From: an uncultured Bacilli bacterium
GTDB lineage: Bacteria; Bacillota_I; Bacilli_A; RF39; UBA660
Assembly: GCA_934167825.1 (NCBI GenBank)
Contig: CAKPLY010000002.1
Location: 106,121-170,120 of the forward strand
Reading direction: 5' to 3'
Length of the DNA: 64,000 nucleotides
This document shows positions 25,214-34,608 of this stretch, in pieces. Position numbers and translations under genes: made by a program. Position 1 is the first letter of the stretch. Each line of letters begins with the position of its first letter. The notes under the pieces are model-generated. The model worked only from the letters and a program-made list of their open reading frames with translations. It had not been told where the DNA came from and ran no database searches.

Positions 25214-26329
25214 ATGAAATTTGTTATTAAAAGAGATATTCTATTAGAAAATTTAAATCATACTTCTAAAGCAATATCATCAAGAAATTTAATTCCTATT
25301 TTGTCTGGAATTAAATTTGAATTAAATGAAAAGGGATTATATTTATATGCTAGTGATACAGATATATCTATTAAGTCTTTTATACCTAAAGAGAAAATAG
25401 TTTCTGTTGTTGAATATGGTAGTATTGTAATTGGAGGTAAGTATATTGTTGAAATAGTTAGAAAACTTCCTGATACAGATATTACAATTGAAGTATTAGA
25501 CGGATATAAAATGCTTATTAGTACAAGTAATACAGAATTTAACCTTAATGGTATTAATCCAAATGAATTTCCAAATTTGGATATGGAAGTTACAAAAGAA
25601 CCTATTATTATGAAAACTTCTTTATTTAAGAATATTATTAATCAAACTTTTTTTGCGACTTCTCAAAATGAATCTAGACCTATTTTAACTGGTATTAATT
25701 TTAAAATTGTTGGTAATAGTCTAGAAGTTATTGCAACAGATAGTTATAGATTGTCTAAAAAGCATATTGATTTAGATGTTAACTTAAATGAAGAAGTGAA
25801 TATTGTTATACCAGGTAAAAATTTGTTGGAATTATCGAAAATTTTAACAGATGATGATGATAATTTAGAAATGCATATTTTTAATAATAAGATTTTATTT
25901 GTTTATAATGATATTATGTTTTTATCTAGATTACTTAGTGGTACATATCCTGCTACTTCTTCTATTATACCAACAGAATTTAGTACTGTAGTAAAATGTA
26001 AATATTATGATTTGTATAATATGATTGATAGAGCATCATTACTTACTAGTGATAGGGAAAAAAATACTATTAAGTTAGAATTAACTAAAAATGAATTAAA
26101 AATCAGTTCAAACTCTCCAGAAATTGGATATGTTGAAGAAAAAATCAGTGTAGAAAATGATAGTGATTTATCTATTTCATTTAGTTCTAAATACATGGCT
26201 GAAGCTATTAGAAGTTTTAATCAAGATGAAGTATCTTTATGTCTTAATAATGATAGTAGCCCTATTGTAGTTAAATCTAGTGGTGATGAGTCTTTAGTAC
26301 AATTAGTTTTACCTATAAAAACTTATTAA
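25214..26329 (+). CDS. dnaN: DNA polymerase III beta sliding clamp
   Basis: 371 residues, full length, with the three clamp domains. Begins KFVIKRDILLENLNHTSKAIS and contains RPILTGINF and TDSYRLSKKHI, ending SSGDESLVQLVLPIKTY. It tethers Pol III to DNA. GGAAAGAAGGAAG precedes the start. Unlike in many Firmicutes a strong terminator follows. Confidence 0.98.
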   Translation: MKFVIKRDILLENLNHTSKAISSRNLIPILSGIKFELNEKGLYLYASDTDISIKSFIPKEKIVSVVEYGSIVIGGKYIVEIVRKLPDTDITIEVLDGYKMLISTSNTEFNLNGINPNEFPNLDMEVTKEPIIMKTSLFKNIINQTFFATSQNESRPILTGINFKIVGNSLEVIATDSYRLSKKHIDLDVNLNEEVNIVIPGKNLLELSKILTDDDDNLEMHIFNNKILFVYNDIMFLSRLLSGTYPATSSIIPTEFSTVVKCKYYDLYNMIDRASLLTSDREKNTIKLELTKNELKISSNSPEIGYVEEKISVENDSDLSISFSSKYMAEAIRSFNQDEVSLCLNNDSSPIVVKSSGDESLVQLVLPIKTY

Positions 26330-26352
26330 AATTATTTTTTAGAATCAGAAAA

Positions 26353-26384
26353 GATGGATTTTAAGCTTAAAATCTGTTTTTTTT
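26353..26384 (+). terminator. Intrinsic terminator after dnaN
   Basis: GATTTTAAGCTTAAAATC (26357-26374) is a perfect 18-bp palindrome followed by T8 (26377-26384). It separates dnaAN transcription from the ComK-like gene. Confidence 0.85.
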
Positions 26385-26392
26385 GCTGTTTT

Positions 26393-26420
26393 TCGACAAA
26401 AAGCGGCATGGATCGACAAA
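26393..26420. promoter_or_regulatory. Direct repeats TCGACAAA upstream of the ComK-like gene
   Basis: TCGACAAA occurs at 26393-26400 and 26413-26420, 20 bp apart (two helical turns), between the dnaN terminator and the ComK-like start. The spacing suits a dimeric regulator on one DNA face. No named operator recognised. Confidence 0.35.
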
Positions 26421-26460
26421 TATATATGTTTTAATATTTCACTCGAAAGGGGGCAAAAAA

Positions 26461-26916
26461 ATGACCAATGAATACATTATTAATTCAATGACTTTAATGT
26501 TAAAGTATATTGATGAGACAAAAACTCTTGTGTATGAAGACGATAGAGAAATTATTGTTGATTTAAATATTTTTGATATTGTATCAGGTAGTTGTTATTT
26601 TTATGGAAGTACTTATAGTGGTAGAATATTATATAGTAAGTCAGTTTTAAAAACTAATATTAAAGTTCCTATATTTATTGATTATTTAAATGATATAATT
26701 TTATTTCCTACTAAATCTTATAAAAATAAAGATTGTATTTGGATTATTTATAATAATGTAAAAAAATTTGAAAAATATAAATATGGTTCTAAAATATGTT
26801 TTAAAAACAATAAAGAATTTTTTACACCAACATCTTATGAAATTATAGATAGACAAATTTATAATTGTTTAAGATTAGAAAAAGAAAATAGATTTAAGAA
26901 AAATATAAGTATATAA
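26461..26916 (+). CDS. comK: ComK-family competence transcription factor homologue
   Basis: 151 residues from ATG 26461, preceded by AAGGGGGC; the upstream extension has no ribosome site. Core ComK blocks are present: CYFYGSTYSGR, VPIFIDYLNDIILFPTKSYKN.DCIWI and SYEIIDRQIYNCLRL. B. subtilis ComK is 192 residues; the C-terminal ~30 are missing here. ComK activates DNA-uptake genes by binding AT-boxes as a tetramer. The gene is isolated by terminators on both sides, in the interval where Bacillus has yaaA/rlbA. Family membership is well supported; function as the competence master regulator is inference. Confidence 0.82.
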   Translation: MTNEYIINSMTLMLKYIDETKTLVYEDDREIIVDLNIFDIVSGSCYFYGSTYSGRILYSKSVLKTNIKVPIFIDYLNDIILFPTKSYKNKDCIWIIYNNVKKFEKYKYGSKICFKNNKEFFTPTSYEIIDRQIYNCLRLEKENRFKKNISI

Positions 26917-26932
26917 GTTTTTAGTTTTTGTT

Positions 26933-26991
26933 AAGGAATGAGAAAGTGCTTATTTTCTTTGGAAATTTTACTCTTTTTCTTCCTTTTTTTT
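26933..26991 (+). terminator. Terminator after the ComK-like gene
   Basis: AAGGAATGAGAAAG (26933-26946) pairs with CTTTTTCTTCCTT (26973-26985) with a bulge and a G-T pair; T-run to 26991. Long loop of ~26 nt. Confidence 0.65.
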
Positions 26992-27048
26992 GTAAAAAGT
27001 GGTATAATTTATGTATAGGGATACATTATTTGAAATTAGGTGAAAAAA

Positions 27049-27081
27049 ATGGGTATAAAAATGCTGTTTAAATGGAATTAG
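27049..27081 (+). CDS. Possible 10-residue leader peptide overlapping the recF start
   Basis: ATG at 27049 has a good AGGTG six nt upstream, whereas the recF ATG at 27072 has no clear ribosome site. The short frame reads MGIKMLFKWN and ends at 27081, overlapping recF by 10 bp. It may feed ribosomes to recF by coupling. Could also be chance. Confidence 0.35.
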   Translation: MGIKMLFKWN

Positions 27082-28202
27082 TAAAAATTAACTTAACAAA
27101 TTTTAGAAATTATGATAAGTTAGAATTGAATTTTGATAAAAAAAATACTATCTTTATAGGAGATAATGCCCAAGGTAAAACAAACATACTTGAAAGTATT
27201 TATTTTCTTAGTCTTACAAAATCATTTTTGAATGTTAAAGATTGTAATTTAATTAAATTTAATACTTTATATACTAAAATTAGTGGTGTTGTAAGTGATA
27301 GAGAAAAAGATACTAAGTTAGAAGTTTTAGTAAATAACAAAGAAAAAAAAGTAAAAATAGATAATACTGAAATTATTAAATTAAGTAATTATATTTCTAA
27401 ATTTAATGTTGTAATTTTTAGTCCTGATAATGTTAGACTATTGAAAGAATCACCTAATTATCGAAGAAAGTATCTTAATATTCAAATAAGTCAACTTTAT
27501 AATAAGTATTTGATTATACTTAGTGAATTTAATAAGATTTTAAAGCAAAGAAATGAATATTTAAAAACAGTTTTAAGTAGAAATAAAATTGATGATATTT
27601 ATTTAGATATTTTAAATAGAAAGTATGCTACACTTGCTGTTGAAGTTTATTTGTATAGAAATAATTTAATAAATAAGATAAATGAACAAATAGATAATAT
27701 TTATTTTAATATTACTGGATTTGATGGTTTAAAATTAAAATTTATTTCTAATATTGATTATTATAATGATAAAAGTGAAATGATAGAACATTTTTATGAA
27801 AAATTAGGTAAGAATTTAAAAAAAGATTTGATTTATAAAATGACTTTATTAGGTCCTCAAAGAGATGACTTTTGTTTTTTACTTCAAGGTAATAATTTAT
27901 TGCAATTTGGTTCTCAAGGACAAATAAGATGTGCTATTTTAGCACTTAAGTTTTGTGAAGTAAATATCTTTAGTGAGGTACTTGAAACAAAGCCAGTTGT
28001 TTTATTAGATGATATTTTTAGTGAATTAGATATTAAAAAACGTAATAATGTTATTGATTTCTTAAATAAAGATTATCAAACAATTATAACTACTACGGAT
28101 TTAAGCAATGTTAGCAATGAAATATTAAAAAATTCAAATATATATATGGTTGAAAATGGAAATATTATTATGCAAGATGAAGGGAATGATATGAATGAAT
28201 AA
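27072..28202 (+). CDS. recF: DNA replication and repair protein RecF
   Basis: 376 residues. SMC-like ATPase: LTNFRNYDKLEL start, Walker A GDNAQGKTNILE, signature FGSQGQIRCAILALK, Walker B PVVLLDDIFSELD. It loads RecA at gaps with RecO and RecR. The only ATG that keeps the conserved N-terminus (MELVKINLTNFRNY) is 27072. A TATAAT at 27003 lies upstream. It overlaps gyrB by 8 bp. Confidence 0.97.
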   Translation: MELVKINLTNFRNYDKLELNFDKKNTIFIGDNAQGKTNILESIYFLSLTKSFLNVKDCNLIKFNTLYTKISGVVSDREKDTKLEVLVNNKEKKVKIDNTEIIKLSNYISKFNVVIFSPDNVRLLKESPNYRRKYLNIQISQLYNKYLIILSEFNKILKQRNEYLKTVLSRNKIDDIYLDILNRKYATLAVEVYLYRNNLINKINEQIDNIYFNITGFDGLKLKFISNIDYYNDKSEMIEHFYEKLGKNLKKDLIYKMTLLGPQRDDFCFLLQGNNLLQFGSQGQIRCAILALKFCEVNIFSEVLETKPVVLLDDIFSELDIKKRNNVIDFLNKDYQTIITTTDLSNVSNEILKNSNIYMVENGNIIMQDEGNDMNE

Positions 28203-30126
28203 TGAAAGTAATAACCATTATGATGCTTCCGATATACAAGTTTTGGAAGGATTAGAGGCTGTAAGAAAAAGACCTGGAATGTATATAGGTACTACTGATG
28301 TTAAAGGATTGCATCATTTAGTATGGGAGATTGTAGATAATTCAATTGATGAAGCATTAGCAGGTTATTGTAAAAATATTGATGTTATTATAAATGAAGA
28401 TAACTCTATTACTGTTAAAGATGATGGAAGAGGTATTCCAGTAGATATACACCCTAAAACTAAATTGTCTACTGTAGAGACAGTTTATACTGTACTTCAT
28501 GCTGGTGGAAAATTTGGTGGTGGAGGATATAAAGTAAGTGGAGGATTACATGGTGTTGGTGCATCCGTTGTTAATGCTCTTAGTAAATGGGTTGAAGTAA
28601 AAGTATATAAGAATTCTAAAATATATTATATAAGATTTGAAAATGGTGGACATACTGTTGAACCACTTAAAGTTATTGGAGAATGTGAGGAAAATAGGAC
28701 AGGTACTGTTGTAACTTTTAAGCCAGATCCTGAGATATTTGATACTGATATTTATGATTATGAAACTCTTAAGGTAAGAATTCGTGAACTTGCATTTTTA
28801 AATAAAGGGTTATGTATAACTTTAAGAGATGATAGAGATGAAGAGGATACAACTGGAGAAAAATTTTTGTATGAAGGCGGAATTAGTGAATATGTTAAAT
28901 TTATTAATCATGGTAAAACACCTATTCACGATGATATAATACATTTATCAGGTGAAGAAGAAGGTGTATTCTTTGAAGTTGCAATGCAATATAATACAAG
29001 TTATAATGACAATATTTATTCCTTTGTTAATAATATTAATACACATGATGGTGGAACACATGAAGAAGGTGTACGTAGAGCACTTACTCGTGTAATAAAT
29101 AATTATGCAAGAAAGAATAATATTTTAAAGGAAAAAGATGATTCTTTAACTGGCGATGATGTTAAGGAAGGTTTAACTATGATTATTTCTTGTAAACATC
29201 CTAATCCTCAATTTGAAGGACAAACAAAAGGTAGATTAGGTAATTCAGAAGTTAGAAAACTTGCTGATAGTGTATTTTCACAAGGATTTGAAAGATTTTT
29301 ATTAGAACATCCTGAAGACGCAAAAATTATTGTTAATAAGGCATTATTAGCGTGTAGAGCAAGAAATGCTGCTAGAAAAGCAAGAGAAATAACAAGAAAA
29401 AGTGATTTAGTATCTACTAATACATGGGGAAAACTTACAGATTGTAAGAGTAAAGATCCTGAAGTGTCAGAAATATTTATAGTCGAGGGAGACAGTGCTG
29501 GTGGGTCTGCTAAAAAAGGTAGAGATTCTATGACACAAGCAATATTACCACTTAGAGGTAAAATATTGAATGTAGAAAAAGCAAGACTTGATAAAGCATT
29601 ATCAAATGAAGAAATAAGAACTATTATTACTGCTTTTGGAACAGGAATTGGTGAAGAATTTGATTTATCAAAATTAAGGTATCATAAAATAATTATAATG
29701 ACCGATGCTGATGTTGATGGATCACATATTAGAGTTTTATTACTAACTTTATTTTATAGATTTTTTAAGCCGATTGTAGAAGCGGGACACGTATATGCAG
29801 CACAACCTCCTTTATTTAGAATAATGCATGGTAAAACAAGAAAATATGTATTAGATGAAAAAGAAAAAGATGCTTATTTATCATCTCTTCCTGAAAATGT
29901 TAGAAATCGTGCTGAAATTGCGAGAATGAAAGGTCTTGGTGAAATGGATGCTGCTGAACTTAATGAAACAACTATGGATATAAATAAACGTATTTTAAGA
30001 AAAATTACTGTTGATGATTGTGTTGCAGCAGATAAAATCTTTGAAAAATTAATGGGTGATGAAGTAGAACCTAGACGTTTATTTATTGAGGAAAATGCTA
30101 GATTTGTTGAAAATCTTGATATTTAA
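28195..30126 (+). CDS. gyrB: DNA gyrase subunit B
   Basis: 643 residues. GHKL ATPase (EIVDNSIDEA, DDGRGIP, VSGGLHGVGASVVNALS), transducer, and TOPRIM with EGDSAGGSAKKGRD and TDADVDGSHIR. PLRGKILNVEKAR in TOPRIM is the usual wild-type sequence. With GyrA it introduces negative supercoils. Coupled to recF; gyrA follows 11 bp later. Confidence 0.99.
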   Translation: MNNESNNHYDASDIQVLEGLEAVRKRPGMYIGTTDVKGLHHLVWEIVDNSIDEALAGYCKNIDVIINEDNSITVKDDGRGIPVDIHPKTKLSTVETVYTVLHAGGKFGGGGYKVSGGLHGVGASVVNALSKWVEVKVYKNSKIYYIRFENGGHTVEPLKVIGECEENRTGTVVTFKPDPEIFDTDIYDYETLKVRIRELAFLNKGLCITLRDDRDEEDTTGEKFLYEGGISEYVKFINHGKTPIHDDIIHLSGEEEGVFFEVAMQYNTSYNDNIYSFVNNINTHDGGTHEEGVRRALTRVINNYARKNNILKEKDDSLTGDDVKEGLTMIISCKHPNPQFEGQTKGRLGNSEVRKLADSVFSQGFERFLLEHPEDAKIIVNKALLACRARNAARKAREITRKSDLVSTNTWGKLTDCKSKDPEVSEIFIVEGDSAGGSAKKGRDSMTQAILPLRGKILNVEKARLDKALSNEEIRTIITAFGTGIGEEFDLSKLRYHKIIIMTDADVDGSHIRVLLLTLFYRFFKPIVEAGHVYAAQPPLFRIMHGKTRKYVLDEKEKDAYLSSLPENVRNRAEIARMKGLGEMDAAELNETTMDINKRILRKITVDDCVAADKIFEKLMGDEVEPRRLFIEENARFVENLDI

Positions 30127-30137
30127 AGGAGGCAACT

Positions 30138-32708
30138 ATGGATAATGAATTAAATAATGAAATAAATAATACTGACAATAATATAAGTAATGATATAAAT
30201 GATTCTTTAGTTAAAGATAATGAAATAAATGATGAGGAAGTAAATAATTTTGGTGGTTCTTTTCATGAAAGAGATAGCTTAGCAGAAAATAATATTGTAG
30301 AAGAGGTTAAAAGGTCATTTTTAGACTATTCTATGAGCGTAATTACCTCTCGTGCTATTCCAGACTTAAGAGATGGTTTAAAGCCTGTACACAGACGTAT
30401 TTTGTGGAGTATGTTTAATTCTGGATACACACCAGATAAACCACATAGAAAATCTGCAAAAACAGTTGGTGAGGTTATGGGTAATTATCATCCTCATGGT
30501 GATTCATCAATTTACGAAGCAATGGTAAGAATGGCACAAGATTTTAACCAAAGATATATTTTGATTGATGGACATGGAAATTTTGGTAATATTGAGGGAG
30601 ACGGCGCTGCTGCAATGCGTTATACCGAGTCAAGATTATCAAAACTATCTTTAGAACTTCTTAGAGATATAAGAAAAGATACTGTAGACATGGGTAAAAA
30701 CTTTGATGAAACTTTAGATGAACCTGTCGTTTTACCTAGTAGATTTCCAAATATCTTAGTTAATGGTACAATGGGTATTGCTGTTGGTATGGCAACAAAT
30801 ATTCCACCTCATAATTTAGGTGAAGTAATTGATGGTTGTGTTGCTTATATTGATAATCCTGATATTGATACTTTAGGTTTGATGCGATACATTAAGGGAC
30901 CTGATTTTCCTACTGGTGGGATTATATTAGGAAATTCAGGTATTAAAAAAGCTTATGATACAGGGCGCGGTTCAATTACTATAAGAAGTAGGGCAACTAT
31001 TGAGGAACATAATAATCATAGTCAAATTATTATTACTGAAGTTCCTTATGGTGTAAATACTATGGAACTTAAAAATAAGGTTGCAGAATTAGTTAGGGAT
31101 AAAGTTATAGAAGGTATATCTGATTACCATACTGATTTAAAAGATGGTGTAAAAATTACTATAACTCTTAAACGTGAAGCAAATGCTCAAGTAGTTTTAA
31201 ATAATTTATATAAACATACTAATTTTCAAATAAGTTATGGTATTATTTTCTTGATGATAGATAATGGTACTCCAAGAACATTAGGATTAAAGGATATAAT
31301 TTCAAAATATATAGACTATCAAAGAGAAGTTATTATTAGAAGAACTAAATTTGATTTAAATAAAGACGAAAAGAGAGTTCATATATTAGAAGGTTATAAA
31401 ATTGCACAAGATAATATTGATGAAGTAATTAGTATTATTAAAAATGCGGAAAGTGATATTGTTGCAAAAGAGCAATTAATGGCTAGATTTGGATTTAGTG
31501 AGATACAAACAGATGCTATATTAGAATTGAAATTACGTAGATTAACTGGTTTAGAAAGAGAAAAAATTGAGGCTGAATTGGCAATGTTATTAAAAGAAAT
31601 AGAAGAACTTAAATCAATTCTAGCTGATGGTCAAAAGGTTTTAAATATAATTAAAGAAGAATTACTTGAAATAAAAGGTAAATTTGCTGATGAAAGAAGA
31701 ACTTCTATTGATATGACTGCTATTGATTATATCGAGGACGAATCTTTAATTCCAGTAGAGGATATAGTTATTACTTTAACAAATAAGGGATATATCAAGA
31801 GATTAAAGGCTGATACTTATAGAACGCAAAATAGAGGCGGTATGGGTATTAAAGGTATGTCTACAAATGAAGAGGATTTCGTTGAGCATATAATTAATTC
31901 TACTACGCATGATTATATATTTATGTTTACAAATAAGGGAAAGGTATACCGTATAAAAGGTTACGAAATACCTGAATATAGTAGACAATCTAAAGGTTTA
32001 CCTGTGATTAATCTTCTAAACTTAGAAAAAGATGAAAAAATAACATCTTTATTAAAGGTTTTAAAAGATGATGATAATAAATATTTAATATTTGCTACTA
32101 AGAGTGGTTTAATAAAACGTACTGATATTACAGAATTTGATAATATTAGAACTAATGGAAAGAAATTTATTACTTTAAAAGGTGATGATGAGTTAGTTTC
32201 TGTTAAGAAAACTACTGGAGAAAACGACATTTTAATGGCTTCTTCTAAAGGAAGAGTTGTTAGATTTAATGAAAATTGTATTAGAGTTATGGGACGTTCT
32301 GCAGCTGGTGTTAGAGGTATTAACTTAGGTGATGGACATTTGGTTGGTATGGAGATTGCCGTTCCAAATATTGATGTTTTAGTTGTTACTGAAAAGGGAT
32401 ATGGAAAGAAAACTCCTATCGATGAGTATAGAATTACTAATCGTGGTGGTAAAGGTGTAAAAACATTAAATATAACTGAGAAAAATGGTAATTTAGTATC
32501 TTTAAAAACTGTTACAGATGTTAATGATTTGATGATTATAACTAATATTGGTATTGTTATTAGGTTATCTATTGAAAAAATTTCTTCGATGAGTAGAGTT
32601 ACACAAGGAGTTAAACTTATTAATTTGAAAAATGAACAATTTGTAAGTTCTACAGCAATTATTAACAAAAATGAAGAAGAATTTAAAGATTTAGAGGAAG
32701 AAAATTAA
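30138..32708 (+). CDS. gyrA: DNA gyrase subunit A
   Basis: 856 residues. Catalytic Tyr in AMRYTESRLS, quinolone-resistance region HPHGDSSIYEAMVRMAQ with Ser-Ser as in susceptible wild types, and a C-terminal beta-pinwheel with gyrase-box QNRGGMG, distinguishing it from ParC. The first ~50 residues are an Asn/Asp/Glu-rich extension before the conserved VKRSFLDYSMSVI; Bacillus GyrA has about 20. GGAGGCAACT precedes the start. Confidence 0.98.
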   Translation: MDNELNNEINNTDNNISNDINDSLVKDNEINDEEVNNFGGSFHERDSLAENNIVEEVKRSFLDYSMSVITSRAIPDLRDGLKPVHRRILWSMFNSGYTPDKPHRKSAKTVGEVMGNYHPHGDSSIYEAMVRMAQDFNQRYILIDGHGNFGNIEGDGAAAMRYTESRLSKLSLELLRDIRKDTVDMGKNFDETLDEPVVLPSRFPNILVNGTMGIAVGMATNIPPHNLGEVIDGCVAYIDNPDIDTLGLMRYIKGPDFPTGGIILGNSGIKKAYDTGRGSITIRSRATIEEHNNHSQIIITEVPYGVNTMELKNKVAELVRDKVIEGISDYHTDLKDGVKITITLKREANAQVVLNNLYKHTNFQISYGIIFLMIDNGTPRTLGLKDIISKYIDYQREVIIRRTKFDLNKDEKRVHILEGYKIAQDNIDEVISIIKNAESDIVAKEQLMARFGFSEIQTDAILELKLRRLTGLEREKIEAELAMLLKEIEELKSILADGQKVLNIIKEELLEIKGKFADERRTSIDMTAIDYIEDESLIPVEDIVITLTNKGYIKRLKADTYRTQNRGGMGIKGMSTNEEDFVEHIINSTTHDYIFMFTNKGKVYRIKGYEIPEYSRQSKGLPVINLLNLEKDEKITSLLKVLKDDDNKYLIFATKSGLIKRTDITEFDNIRTNGKKFITLKGDDELVSVKKTTGENDILMASSKGRVVRFNENCIRVMGRSAAGVRGINLGDGHLVGMEIAVPNIDVLVVTEKGYGKKTPIDEYRITNRGGKGVKTLNITEKNGNLVSLKTVTDVNDLMIITNIGIVIRLSIEKISSMSRVTQGVKLINLKNEQFVSSTAIINKNEEEFKDLEEEN

Positions 32709-32718
32709 TAAAAAGTTG

Positions 32719-32753
32719 ATGAAAACGTGAAAAAAGCGTTTTCATTTTTATTT
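32719..32753 (+). terminator. Intrinsic terminator after gyrA
   Basis: ATGAAAACG (32719-32727) pairs perfectly with CGTTTTCAT (32737-32745), then a T-rich tail. It closes the recF-gyrB-gyrA unit. Confidence 0.88.
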
Positions 32754-33091
32754 TCCCTTGTAATTACATACGCATACATTTGTTTGCATGTTGATAACTT
32801 TTTTGAATATAGAAATAAATTGTAAATTTATTTTATGTTCCACGTGGAACATAAAATGTTATAATAATTTATGTTTGTGTTTTATATTTATAATGTTTAA
32901 AAGTTTCTTATCTATTTATATAATTTTATCCTGTTGATAAACGTAATATAATTAGTATTATTTTTAAATACATAATCTGTTGATAGAATAATTTTATTAT
33001 TTATGATAGGTAAGTAATATATATTTATATAAATTATATGAAGTATTTTTTGATATTAATTACAATATTGAATATTTCTTTTATAAAATAA

Positions 33092-34094
33092 TGTTCCACG
33101 TGGAACATAAACAATGGATGTTTATATACAAATATTAAAGCAGTATAATATTTATAGATTATATTTTTTAATAATTCTTATAGTTTATTGCTTATTATTT
33201 TGTGTATAATAGTTTTATTTGAATACATTAATAATGATGTTTTTGCGTTTTTTATGTCATGTTCCACGTGGAACATGACATAAAAATAAATTTTAATTAA
33301 ATGTATTTAAGTGATTTAAAAAAAAGAGTTATATTTATTTGTTTAAATTAATATTAATATCATTATTATAGAGCGTTATTTTATAATAAATTATTATTAT
33401 TTTTTTATAAATCGTTGTTTTGATATTATTTTATTAGTAACTGTTAAGAATCTTACTTACGAAAAAATTACATCATTTAATTTTTATTTGTCATATTCAT
33501 GTTCCACGTGGAACATGAATATAGATATATATATAATATTATTTTTAATTAATATTTATTTAATATATGTTTAATTATTATTATTTTGTTGTATTTTTTG
33601 TATTGATGATTTTTTATGTTCCACGTGGAACATAAAAAAATACTTTAGTTAAGTTTGATTTTGTTAATAAATTTATTTAACAAATTTATAACTTATATTT
33701 TTCATTAAATTGTTATTATATATTATTTATTATTACTTTTTTGTATATATATATGTTCCACGTGGAACATGACATAAAAATCTTTTGTATGTTAAAATGA
33801 TTTTTATATTGATAAAATTGTTATTTATATAATATAGAGTACATATTTAGATTATTTTTTTAAGTTAAACTAAAATTTTTTTGTTGTATTATTTTATTAA
33901 ATTTTATTTATGTTCCACGTGGAACATAAATAATGGATGTTTATATACAAATATTAAAGCAGTATAATATTTATAGATTATAATTTTTAATAATTCTTAT
34001 AGTTTGTTGCTTATTATTTTGTGTATAATATTTTTATTTAAATATATTAATAATGATATTTTTATGTTTTTTATGTCATGTTCCACGTGGAACA
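33092..34094. repeat. Segmental direct duplication within the parS array (pair 1)
   Basis: 33092-33275 (two parS sites and the 152 bp between them) recurs almost unchanged at 33911-34094, offset 819 bp; the spacer starts AACAATGGATG/ATAATGGATG and includes the shared run TTATATACAAATATTAAAGC. Confidence 0.9.
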
Positions 34095-34350
34095 TGAATA
34101 TGAATATATATGATATTATTTTTAATTAGTATTTATTTAATATGTGTTCAATTATTATTATTTTTTTATATACTCAAATCTGTTGTTATATATTTTTATT
34201 GGTGTTTTTCTATGTTCCACGTGGAACATAGAAAAAATACTTTAATTAAGTTTAATTTTGTTAATAAATTTATTTAACAAATTTATAACTTATATTTTTC
34301 GTTAAATTGTTATTATATATTATTTATCATTGCTTTTTTGTATATATATA
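33500..34350. repeat. Segmental direct duplication within the parS array (pair 2)
   Basis: 33500-33753 recurs at 34079-34350, including the shared runs TTAATAAATTTATTTAAC and AAATTTATAACTTATATTTT. The offset changes from 579 to 596 bp across the block because of small indels. The right-hand copy has lost the parS site corresponding to 33754. Confidence 0.88.
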
Positions 34351-34531
34351 TTAAATATTAGTTATTACTGTGTTTGAGTATATTGTATTGATTTAGAAAA
34401 TACTTATTTAACTGTTTTGTAATAACGATTTAAAAAGATGTGCATATATTTTATTTCATGTTCCACGTGGAACATGAAATAAAAATTTATATAAAATATT
34501 GATTATTTATAAAATATATTGTATTATTAAT

Positions 34532-34608
34532 ATGCAACATTAATGTTAGAACCAGGTCAGGAATGGAAATTAGCAGCCTTAATAACCTCTTAATGTGTGC
34601 ATTTTTTT
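34532..34608 (+). ncRNA. ffs: Signal recognition particle RNA (short, Alu-less type)
   Basis: The SRP-RNA apical signature ACCAGGTCAGG (34551-34561) and GGAA..AGCAGC (34565-34576) is complete; this is where Ffh binds. The basal stem pairs ATGCA-ACATTAA (34532-34543) with TTAATGT-GTGCAT (34590-34602), followed by seven T as terminator. The ~72-nt length is like Mollicutes SRP RNA and much shorter than the ~270-nt Bacillus form with its Alu domain. Position beside tadA and dnaX matches scr in B. subtilis. Confidence 0.93.

Noticed and set aside
31961..32668. Minus-strand 235-codon frame inside gyrA
   Set aside because: Shadow frame of the GyrA C-terminal coding sequence; Ser/Thr/Ile-rich without motifs.
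32880..34440. Small proteins in the parS region
   Set aside because: The inter-site DNA is almost pure A/T with stops in all frames and no ribosome sites.
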